A stretch of DNA of 64,000 bases from Carposina sasakii (Eukaryota > Arthropoda > Insecta > Lepidoptera > Carposinidae): contig CP053149.1 of NCBI GenBank assembly GCA_014607495.2, positions 12,908,120-12,972,119 on the forward strand. Direction: 5' to 3'. The position numbers were made by a program, and so were the translations under genes. Of the stretch, positions 39,926-51,900 are shown piece after piece. How positions within the stretch are numbered: position 1 is the stretch's first letter; every line of letters begins with the position of its first letter. A model generated the notes under the pieces. The model was not told the DNA's origin and searched no databases. It worked only from the letters and a program-made list of their open reading frames with translations.

Positions 39926-42900
39926 CTAGTAAATCCAGCTGACTGGGACCCACTGGTGGTCCGTGGACAAGGAGTGCAATGCGTCCATGATTTTGGAGTA
40001 GGTGGTGTCAGTGTTGTTGTTTGTGATCACTAGGTCGATGTATTTCTCGTTCTGGCGCTGAATCCGTGCGCTTTCCTCGAGGGTTTCTTTCACGTCTTCT
40101 TCCTGTAAATGTTTTATTGGATACTTGAAATAATTCTACTTAAAGTTTGGTGTTAGTTTACCTACAATCCGATAATTAATACAGTGAATGGGTGTTAATA
40201 AAACTGTGCAATATACGTTTTTTTCTGTTAGTGGTTATTTAGTTAATTAGCCGACCAGTATCGATAATTTTGTTAAATCTTAGAATAAAGATTCGCTCCG
40301 CTACGCTCCGCTACGCTCCGCGGAGCGAAGACCTATCATTAATCTAAGTGTTAAATATTGGGGGACAAATTAGCTGGACACAGTGCAAAAGGGAAAAAGC
40401 TATGTATCAGTATACAAACAGCATACAATTAATAAGTGTTGTAATGGTGTGCAACAGTATTCTTTTATGACCTGTCAGAACTTTGCATATTTAATATTAT
40501 TGTACGTACAGTTAAATGTGGTATAATAGTTAGTGTGCACAAACATATACTTACCTATATTTATTAAAATGTCTGATGCCAATTTTGATCAGCAAAGTTA
40601 TACATTACATAATAAAACATGCAAAACTAATTTCAAAAGACAAAATAAATACTACCTCCATTTCATGCCATTACCTTCGAAAGTACATAATATTAAAAGC
40701 GGATATAAAAAAAAATCTTACCTCGTAGAGCGAGGCGAGTGACTCGAGTGTGCGCGCGCGCCGCGAGCTGTACCGGATGGAGCTGTGTCTGTCGAACTAA
40801 ACATGCGGGGGACACGTCGTCACATGGCGAATGCAAAGGAAACCATCTACTATGGATACCGGCTTATACATATGTTACGAACAATTTGTATGATTTTTAA
40901 GAATAAATTCTTTATTGTACACCATAAAATATTTACGAAAGTTGATCAAATAATCAAATAAAATTAACAACGGCGTCTCGTCGGCATTTTAAATAATATG
41001 AGAAAAATCTTTCTAGCAAGTAAAGTTGTTTATTTAACAGTTATAATTATAATCTAACTTAATTAATTAAGCGGACGAAGAAGAAGAAGCCGTAATATTT
41101 CCCTAAATTCATATAATTAAAAATATCAAAGCCGTTCGTAAACTGCGAGGTTTTACAATTTTCCTACGACTATACAGGGTGTTTGTGACAGCCAGGCAAA
41201 TATTGATATGGTGACTTCAGACAGACCATGATTCTAAGTTATAAACCACAGAAAATTTTCGCTGGAAAATTCCAAAATTTTCCGACATTTCACTTTTTCA
41301 GAAAAAAAAACTGTGTAGTTCGTTTAAGTAGGCCTTAGACAAAGACTAAAAACAAAATTTTGACATATGGATGATTTTCAAAAAATAAGTTGGTCTCAAA
41401 AAAGTTCAAAATACTGATCAACCCCAAAGGAGAGTCACAAGTGATCCAAAAAACTACTAGTTAACTAGTCACAGAATCGCCCGGAAAGCAAACATTGCAG
41501 ATAATCAAATTAAAGGTGCATTCCCTGCGAGTGATAACACTGTCGTTTAACTAAATACATAAAACAATAAATTGTTCAGTATTTCAGTATTTGCCTGCTT
41601 GTCACACACACCCTGTATAGGTAGATCATAATTATATGAGAGTTGAATATACACTCAAAAAGTAATGTATAAGCCGGTAAGTATAAAAACAAAAGGAAAT
41701 AATCGCATTCATCACAATAAAACAAAATCTGTCATGATTAACCAAGCAACACATTACTGCAATCAAATTTCGATCTGAATACTATTAAAATGGTAACATT
41801 CAAATTATATTAGATTCGATTCCGGCAGTCACACTTAAACCTAAACCTAATCTTAGTCAGGTCTATCTCTCTCCGTTCTTAACATAAATGGCAGAGAGAG
41901 AAAAAGGACTAATTTTTGCCGGAATCGACCATATTAACTACAAATATAAATCAAGTTCAAAACATCACAATTTCGAAACTACTTAATGTAATACATAATA
42001 ATAAAATTGTACTAGTTACCTACAAATAATAACTATTCCCTATCACAAACAGAATTTGAAATAGTCAAGCAATGATTAAAACGAAAAGATAAAACATGCT
42101 GGACATAGGCATCCCCCAGAGCACGCCATAAGGCTCGATCTGTCGTTTTCACCATCCAGTCCCTACCAACCGCCCTTTTTAAGTTATCGGTCCATCTGGC
42201 CGGAGGGCGTCCAACGCTATGCTTGCCGATGCGCGGTCTCCATTCGAGAACCCGTATATATCTCATCATATTCTATTTCTCTTACCGCAAGATTTCGGTT
42301 GGAGGCGTGTGTGAGATTCCTCAGCTGTTCGATCCCGGGCGCGGCTATTAGCACCACGTATGGGAGAAACTCGCTGCTGTTGTGGAGCAGTTTTAGTGAC
42401 TGCGGCGCACAATCCAGGATACACATCTTACCTGCAAGGTTACGTCCTTGGTTATAGAAAGGAAGCACTAGAAATCTTTGGCGATAAGGTCCAGCCTCAA
42501 TAATGTTAATCGTCTGTTATGGTGACATGACCAGAGGCGGATTATCCATAAGGAAAACTAGGCACGTGCCTAGGGGTGTGTAGTTACAAGGGGCGCGCGA
42601 GCTCAGGAAAATAACATATCGACACAGTCTATAATAGACTAGTGCCCCGCCCTCGCTTCGCTTCGGTACATATCCTCTAAAATTTGGAACGTGGGAATAT
42701 CATCTTCTTACTTGCTCGCACTCCCTAACGAATATACATGCCCGAAAAAGTACTAGACCGATTTCAAAAATTCTTTCACCTGTAGAAAGCTACGCTATTC
42801 CCACGGTAACGGGAAGGACGTTCTCTAGCACATAGAAATAAGGCCTTCTCAGAGCAGAGAGGAATCATGAATATCGAAGGTCATATTTCATTCGCGCATT

Positions 42901-45900
42901 AGCGTAAGTACAGGGGTCCTGGTCTACTAAAGTCTAGGGTTTGATGATACAACGTCATCGTAATTGCAAAAACAACTAGTTAAAATTTATAGTATTATGA
43001 TGGCCATTTATGGCCGGTACAGGGGCGCCGATAAAGTGATTGCGCTCTGGACCTTTAATCCGCCACTGGACATGACATATCTTTTGCTAGCGGTTAGATT
43101 TGATAACATTACCTAAATAACGAGAGTGCTAAATAAGGGCTTTCTATTTGAGGAAATATTGATACCTTGGATATGATAATCTAATTTTATTTACAACCAT
43201 TTACAACTAAGGCCACAACTGTGTCTGTGTTAAAAATGGACAAATGAAACCTTAATTCACGAATAAACAGCACTCACCCTCCTTAATGACAGCGCGTATA
43301 GAATCGAGATGCGTCCCGTACAGATGTCCGTTATGTTCCCCGTACTCGAGGAAGCGTCCCGCGTGCGCGTCCCGCTGCATCTCCTCGCGGGACACGAACC
43401 AGTACGACGCGCCGCTCTCCTCGAGCGCGCGCGGCGGCCGGGACGTGTCTGCGGGACGCGGGATTTGTTACCGACCACTTCATGTACGGGCTTGAAGGCC
43501 ACGTGTTTGCAGGGTTCATATATGTGTGAGCGGCAATTATACTATAATAATATATGTATAATCCAGCTGAAAACCAGTGCTACAGATCATCTGTTTTGGC
43601 CTGCATAAAGACTTTTATTTGGTTGTATAATGTCTTTGCATGCTGAATAAATAATTTCATTCTTTCTTAAGCAATTTTAGAATATTAAGATCCATACATT
43701 AAAATATAACATTAAAGTATAAAAGACCCGTGACTGGGAAGGCGAACGTCTTTACCATTAAGCTATCACCACCATCTTTAGTATTCATTCTATCCATCGA
43801 ACTTAATTAGATTAATCTACTGTATATTTTACCTATCTATTCGATCTTCATCATCAGCCTATTGGAGTCCACCGCTGAACGTATGCTTCCCCAAGAGCAA
43901 GATCATATTTGTTACTTACGCGGAATAACAGCTCCAAATCTGTCAGGGTGTTCCTGAATCATTCGGTTCTTGATAGTCCGCCTGCCGACTCCTCGCGTGC
44001 CAACCAGCGCCAGTATCCTGCGCAGGAAGGGCGGAGTCCTCGCTACCTCCTCATATAGGGACAACTCTGCGCCTTCCAACTGCACGCTCGAACGAGACTC
44101 GTAGACAAATTTCTTTTTCTTCTTTGAGATCTGAAGGAATGTAAGAAATGAGGGATTTTCCCTTTCCATTTTTAAAACTAAAAAATAGTATAAATCGTCT
44201 GGATAGATGGCGTGAGCGAATCTCGAGATTTAGGTAACGCCATCTATTTTGGAGTTATTTTAACTTGTCAGAAAATACTTCATAAATGTAGTTACGTCGT
44301 AAATTATCTAAGGGTTACGCCTTTATTCATGCTTCATGCTATTTCACGGAGACTTTCATGGGTAAATTTTGGCGTTATTAAAAAAAAAACCTATTTCTCC
44401 GCCTTCAAAATAATGTAAGGGTAGTAGATAAATGATAATGGGCCTTAGGCAGGACCAAAATTTAAAATATATGAATCTTCATTTATTCAATTAGATATCT
44501 ATTTACTTATCAATCAGCTAATAAACTAATACATTGACTAAACTAGCACATGTCTGACTACATGTTTTGTCTAGCAATGTCAAAACACAAAATCATACTC
44601 ATAATTCTACATAATTATGTGTATGTACATAATCCATTTTGCATAGCTTGCATTTTGTAAATTTCCAATCAGTCATGCAGACACTGCTAAATCAGCAAAT
44701 AAGTACAATAAAACAATAACACTTCCGCAATTTTGTAAATACAATGAATTAATCTGCATGCAAATAGAAATGTAAATTTAAATAAATAAACAAGCTGCAC
44801 CACCTGATACCCATCCCAGAAATTAGAATAGGCTTAGATACAGATTAAGTGGCCATCCCAGCCACTCGATGACACTGATAGGAACACTTAAAGTTAGGAA
44901 CATGTTGAGATTTTCGGATAGTAAAATAGGAATTAGATATATAAAAGATTAAATCACGGTCATGTATGAATAAAACTAATCCCTGCACGTATTTGGCAAT
45001 GTCATGTTTAAGAAATGACTTTGCTGATCTTGCGTCTATCCACAATCTGCATACTACACATACTCGTAGATAGTGAAGTTAAACAATGATATGAATAACT
45101 AAACTAGAATTAAAAAATTATATAAAAATAATCTTTTTCATATGCTCCATGTAAATGTTAGGTAGGTCACGCAACACACAACTTTATGTTTATATAGAAG
45201 TACTAGCTGTTGCCCGCGGCTCCGCTCGCATGGATGTTGCTTATTGCGCAGAAGGGGAAGTAAAATAGTTTACAACCTATTCTCTCAGACCTACTGAATA
45301 ATACTTTTATATTATAAAAATCAGTCAATCCATTTCAGGGGAGTTTGGTATTAAACACAGCAATATGAGAATTTTATATATTAGATTTAAAAAGACTTGC
45401 TTCATACCCTTGCTCCACAAATGCTGATTTTATGAACAAAATCTGCTTCAGGAGGGACATACGCCTTGCGCCGTTCCTCCAGCTCTGGAGAGGGCACCAG
45501 GCCCACCTCCTCTGGCCTCTCAACATGACTTGCTTGCCACCAATTAGGATCCTTTCTGTCTGACACCTGAAATAATATACATATATAATAATTTAACATA
45601 TAGACATGCTGACATGCTTACCAGTAAATAGACAACAAAGAACAATGGCCAATTAACTATAAACTGGGTGTTTAGTAAAATTCTTCAGTCATGACTCCAT
45701 CAAAATTCAGTGATTTTTTATTGGCAAGTTATTGTAAGTTTGTAAGATAAAACTAAATACCTGTAGAATATCCCCTGTTTTGAATTCAAGTCCTAACTCC
45801 TTACAAGGTAATAAAGTATCTTCTTTTGGGTTGTAGTCAAACAAAGCTCTCATGTAGCACTGAAAATCAACCTTTATTAAAATATTAACATAACTATGAA

Positions 45901-48900
45901 TTTACAATTTTAATCAATACATTTAGAAACAAAGAAATACTTACACTTAACTTATTTGTAACATTTGAGCTCTTTTCCTTAAGGTTAGGTCCCACTTTCA
46001 ATGTAACTCTATCATTGGGTTTGCTAACAGCCTCCTTGAGCTGGTCCTCGGTGTCTACCTGGACTCCATCTACTTCTAGCAATACATCTCCTACCGTAAG
46101 TAAGGCTTGCTTGGCTGCGGCACTGCCTGCCATTATTCTAGCTACTATTAACTGCCCATGCTCATCTGTTGTTACCTGAATAATAATAATAAGTAACTAA
46201 AATAATGTCCTAAAAACTAAAAAAATATAGTCATTCAATTTTTTGATAAAATGTATGCACATTGCTCACAGGACTAGGACTCTATGTCCTGTGAGTTTCC
46301 AAAGAAATACAATAGTGATAACAATTTGATCTAATTGACTTTATAATGACTTTATTAATATAGGTATCATCTTTAATAAGCATGATTCACTTCAGATTTC
46401 ATTAATTAATTACCAGGGTTCCCTCCCATGTGCAGTTATTAATTTGTATGAGTCATCTCATCTAACAGTAATTAGGTATCATCATCAGTCTCTTGTAGTC
46501 CATTGCTGGACGTAGGCCTCCCCCAGGACACGCAACAGGACTGCCATGTGGGTATTTACCCATAGTGACCACGCTGGGCAGGCGGGTTGGTGACCGCAGT
46601 TTGTAATTTGGACTATGTTATATTATGTTAATTAGGTATATAGTAGTGTATTATATGTATGGTTTATACTCACAGTTAACCCTAAAGGTTGTCCGGGCAC
46701 TTTTCTGAGGCCAACAACTTTGACCGTCTCCACAGGCATGTCTCCGTTCTCTTCTTGGCCCTCTCTGTCAGTGCCACAAGCCAAGTCTTTGCTATCCTCT
46801 TTAACTAAAGCTTTGTCATCAGTACCAGAACCTCTTTCCAGCCAAATTTTACCTATTTGGTCATGAGCATCAATTAACGCCTGAAAAAAATAGTAAAATA
46901 GGTTTTAGGTAAATGGGAAATTTAGAATTGTAATATAGGTACATAGTCGTCTAAGTTATAATTTTAAATAACATTCTGTAGAAAACAAATAACAAACTGG
47001 ATCTATCTGGGTAGGGGAATCACTACAAAAACAAACGAATGTTTCTATAAACATGAACTTGCCTTGAAATGCACTTTAGACAAAATAATAGCAAGTTCTG
47101 CTTGCTCGATAGTCCGTATGTTGTTGCCTCGATACTCGCTTAGCGTCCTAATTATATTCACGGTGCCCAAAAACACGGGTTTTACTACCAAGTCCTCTTC
47201 TGTTTCTATAGGCTGGAATTGTAACAAATGATTTAAGTATTTTCACTAACTTACGTGAAATAACAACGTTTGGAACTCGTAAGGCGTGGCAGTCGATGGA
47301 AGGAAGCGCTACTGGTTCTGATTAGAATGCTGAATGAAAATACTGTTTAAAGAAGTTTAAAGATTACATGCACAAATTTACATATTTAGTATAATGATAC
47401 GTTATTACCTAATGGTAAATTAATTCAGAAAATCGGCACTATCACGTAAAATACTGCAAAAATTAACTATCTTGACACGCCTATGATATGACGCCGCCTA
47501 CGTACAATGATCAACAAAACAACAAACATTCAAACACACACACAATGCAAAGCTGTCAAACGGACAGTGACATTTTCCCATTTTCAACGAACATTGGCGC
47601 GCATGCAGTTGGAATTCGTTCATTCAATGTGACTTCCGTCCGTTCAAATGAATGGCGGAAAAAGACGAAAAGAAGAACGAACATGGTACCATAATCGTAC
47701 CTATGTAGTATGTACGTTCTGCCTTTTGATTTAAAATGACTTATTGTATATTAATAGAGCAATAAAAAAATAAATAATTTACCATTTTCAATTTAAAAAT
47801 AGCGCGAACGAGGTGAGATTGACAGGTGAGAGCGCTGGCACGCGGAATGCAGAGGTCGTGGGTTCGATTCCCACCCGGGTGAGGAATTTTTTCCATTTCT
47901 TTATTAATAATTTTATAATATATAATATCTTGACTAAGATAAATTAAAAAAAACACTTCTCCATTAATATAATCCGTTAGGATATGGTTGATCGTTTCAT
48001 CTTTAAACATTGTGCTGAGGGATTCAGCTTTGTTTGCCGAGATTTGGCTAGTGTATAGCTATCGGGATGAAAAATAACGTTGCCAATATGTAATTTAGAA
48101 AAGAGATGGTAAAATTCGTCATCCGAGTAATTGCCCGGTGGCTCAGTGGTGAGAGCGCTGGCACGCGGAATGCAGAGGTCGTGGGTTCGATTCCCACCCG
48201 GGTGAGGAATTTTTTCCATTTCTTTATTAATAATTTTATTGACAATTCTATTGAGTTGCCAGCTATAAATTTTATGCCTCTCAAAGACTCTTAAAAATAA
48301 TGAACGGACTATGTTCCGAATTTTTTTGCATTATTTTATATTTTCCTTTAGTTAGATTGTAATAATAGCACACAATGATTCTTGAAAACAATTGCGATTA
48401 TTACAACGCGTTTTGTATTGCTAAATAAAAATATCTAATCTCAAAATCAATCAAAGTCGCCGCCATTTTGAACTTTTTAGTTAATGGTCGAATTGCCATG
48501 AAAATCGATATCTGACGGTCTTATAAGTTCCCAAACACATTTCCGATGTCAAAAACAATAAAAGTACCCGCATTTTGAACTTTTTATTTAAGGGCCGGAT
48601 TGTCTTCAAATTCGATATCTGAGGTTCCTGGCAGTTCCCAAATACATTTCCGATGTCAAAAATATTAAAAGTGGCCGCCATTTTGAACTTTTTAGTTAAG
48701 AACCGGATTGCTTCCAAAATCGACATCTGAGGTTCCTTGCAGTTCTCAAATATGTACATTTCCAATGTCAAAAATATTACAAGTGGCCGCCATTTTGAAC
48801 TTTTTAGTTAAGGGCCGGATTGCTTCCAAAATCGACATCTTAGGTTCCTTGTAGTTCCTAAATACGTCATATCCGATATCGAAAATAATATAAGTAGCAG

Positions 48901-51900
48901 ATATCGAAATTGAAGGCAATCCGTCTCTTAACTAAAAAGTACAAAATGGCGGCCACTTTTAATATTTTTGACATCGGGAATGTATTTGGGAACTGCAAGA
49001 AACCTTAGATATTGATTTTGGAAGCAATTTGGCTCTTAACTAAAAAGTTCAAAATGGCGGCCACTTTTATTATACCCAGATATTTTAAAATTCCATGAGT
49101 AAATCACAGTTGTTGTTAAAAAAAAACTTTTCTTTGTGCTAATTAATAACAATATCATGTATTATAATTTATTTTTATGAACAGATATTTTTATGTTTTT
49201 CCCAATTAACAAGGTAATATGCCATAAGCTGGCATCCCTATGCACCGATAAAATGACAACTTCTGTGACGTCACGCTTGCATTCTACTTTTAAAATCAAA
49301 AAAGTTAGATCGTTTTTCTTGCAGCGTTTGTATGGGCACACTCGGTCTATAAATTACTTAGTCTAAGGTGTGGACTTACTTCATATTTCCGACAAAAATC
49401 CGGACTCTCGACAATGCTTTTCAAAAATATCACATCATGGTTAGATAAATCTTCTTCTGGCTTCTTTTCTTCGATTTCTGTAAAGACAATTTAAGAGCTG
49501 ATTATTCCAACGGTTTGATGGCCTATCTGAAGGATAAACTTAATGCTATCTTTCTTTAAACCTTGACCAAGATAGACTTGGTCAGAAAATAACCATAATC
49601 AATAAAACCAAAATATCGGTTCTAAATACAAAAATACTTTTCGCGAGGTTATTCACCGCTTTGTCGCAACTTTTTGGCACGTGAATTATTCCCAATTATC
49701 TTCCCATTCAGTTGGATAAAGCAATAAATCTGAGAGCAGTCAATAGACTAAATCGTGACGGCGACGAAATAAAACACCCATGTTTGCTCTAGGCTCATAT
49801 CAAACACGCTCGAACTCGTTAGCGAAATTTTACGGCTTCAGCGTAATTGATAGCAGTCCCAACAATACCTACTTATTTACTGCAGTCTGAAAATCAACGG
49901 TGTCCTAATAAAGGTCTATTCGTTTCAGTTAGTGCTAACCATACATATAGGATGTTTCAAAAAGGGCACATTACGATTCAATAGTTTAGCCGTAGTACCT
50001 ACTTATATTTTATTCGAACTTTGTTTCTATAAGAAATTTGAGCTACAATAAAGTTTTTATAAACTTTTAATCGTGTTTGTTATCTTAGTGGGTTAGTAGT
50101 CGTTTCGCTCAAAAATCTTTGGCACGAACATGCCAAACGCCACTATTTAAAATTGAATTGCCGAATGTATTTTTATCGCATGCGAATCGACCCCTTCAAA
50201 AATGGATAGTAGGCTTTTCGCACGATTAACGAAAAGTGTAAATAAAAAATCAAAGTACAGTCGTATACAAGATGTTGTATTAATATTAAAATTAAATAGT
50301 CTATTTTCATGGCAGTCATGCAAAAGAAAAACAAATCAATTTGCTTTTACATAATTAATTATTTACTTGCTACCAATAAAAACAATACCTTAGCTAGTTA
50401 AACAGATATTTTATATTGTAATAATAGCAAAAGATTTTTATTTTTATTATTTCTAAATTTAGCATTATGACTAATATAATCAAATTTTTTATAAAAACTT
50501 GATTCCAGTGAAAATAATGTACCTAATAGTAGTTTGTCTTAATAGCTAAAGATTTTTATTTTTTCTAAATTTAGCATTACCTATGACTAATATAATCTAA
50601 ATTTTTATAAAAACTTGATTCCAGTGAAAATAATGTACCTAATGAGAGTTATGTTAGTTGATTTAAGGTAAAAGTTATCTTTAAAATCAGTAGAACCAGT
50701 TCTGTTGTAATGTTAGTCTGTACTGTAAATAAAAAAAATACTGAGGTTATCGTGTCAAAACTACGCGTTGATTTTAAAATTGAACTTCAATTACCGATCT
50801 TAAAAACAAATGTTGATTCATTACTAATAAAAGATTTTTTAAGCGCATTTTATTTCTTTCCTTTATTAAAAATTAATTCTAGATAGACTAATTTTGTGCG
50901 CGATTGTAATTTTTGTTACAACTTCTCCATAAAATATAAGTGCGTGCGAAAAGCCTACTACCAATTTTTGAAGGGGTCGATTCGCACGCGATTAAAATAC
51001 ATTCGTGCGAAACGCCTACTAAAATAATAATATTTTTGAAAAGGGGCGTTTGGCACGTTCGTGCCAAATTTCGTGCGAAACGACTACTAACCCATCTTAG
51101 TAGGTAGTACATGTCTGAGTGTCTCTGTTGTGAAATACTCGTAAAGGTTAAGGTAGGTACCACTACACACTTAACAATACTGACAGCCGGCTTTTTAATA
51201 AAATATTATTCATCTTGAAAACTGTAATAACAAATTTAAGATACCTGTCTACGTGTTACATAAATCAAGCATATTTATGTACCTAGCTATGTGAATTGTT
51301 TATTATCATCTATTCTCACTATTCTATTCTAAATGCCGCAAATGCAGATAACAATAAACCAGCTTAGTTGACATTTTCATTACGATTTCTACTAATTGTT
51401 ATTTTCAACATGTTTTCAACCCACAGTTTAACCTCATTTGTACTTACTTATACGAAAATTGTTAAAGTAAGTCACTTTATTATAGTAGGTATAGGTATAC
51501 TAGAAGAGTCTGAGGGCTTTTAGTTATCAACAAAATGAACTTCAGCAAAGTCTAATGTTAGCCACTCGTTAAATTAGGAACCTAGGTTAAGAGCAAAATC
51601 TTAGGCCTGTGTTCATCAACGTTCGATTAACAGATGTAATCGCTCACTTAGCAGATTTTAAAGGTGTTTTATGACAACAAATGTAAGTATAAGATTATTA
51701 CCATTAAACACATGTAAAATTATTAACAAATAATAAATATTTATTAACAACATTATTCATATGAAAAAGCTTAACTTAAACGGCCTGATCTAGTCCCTAA
51801 GGGACTTACCAACTTAAAAAATGCTTTCAACTAGGTATAGCTATATACGGTTTAATTTGACAAATATTCCATATATTTTGCTGTCAAAAGTCATATATAA

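Noticed and set aside
43286..43608. Overlapping plus-strand frames near 43.3 kb
   Set aside because: Antisense of GC-rich vari exon 9.
47255..47340. Possible alternative coding exon of vari ending in CAC|GTAAGT
   Set aside because: The frame that would fit phase 0 has a stop, and the intron to exon 3 would be only about 42 nt; at most a noncoding first exon.
48131..48203. Possible functional tRNA gene
   Set aside because: A-box, B-box and T-arm look right, but the anticodon stem has mismatches and the sequence is repeated with a shared AT tail, so it is a SINE.
48048..48284. Peptide-like frames such as [16 protein letters not shown] on the minus strand near the SINEs
   Set aside because: They are translations of the tRNA-derived SINE, a common false gene call; no independent coding evidence.
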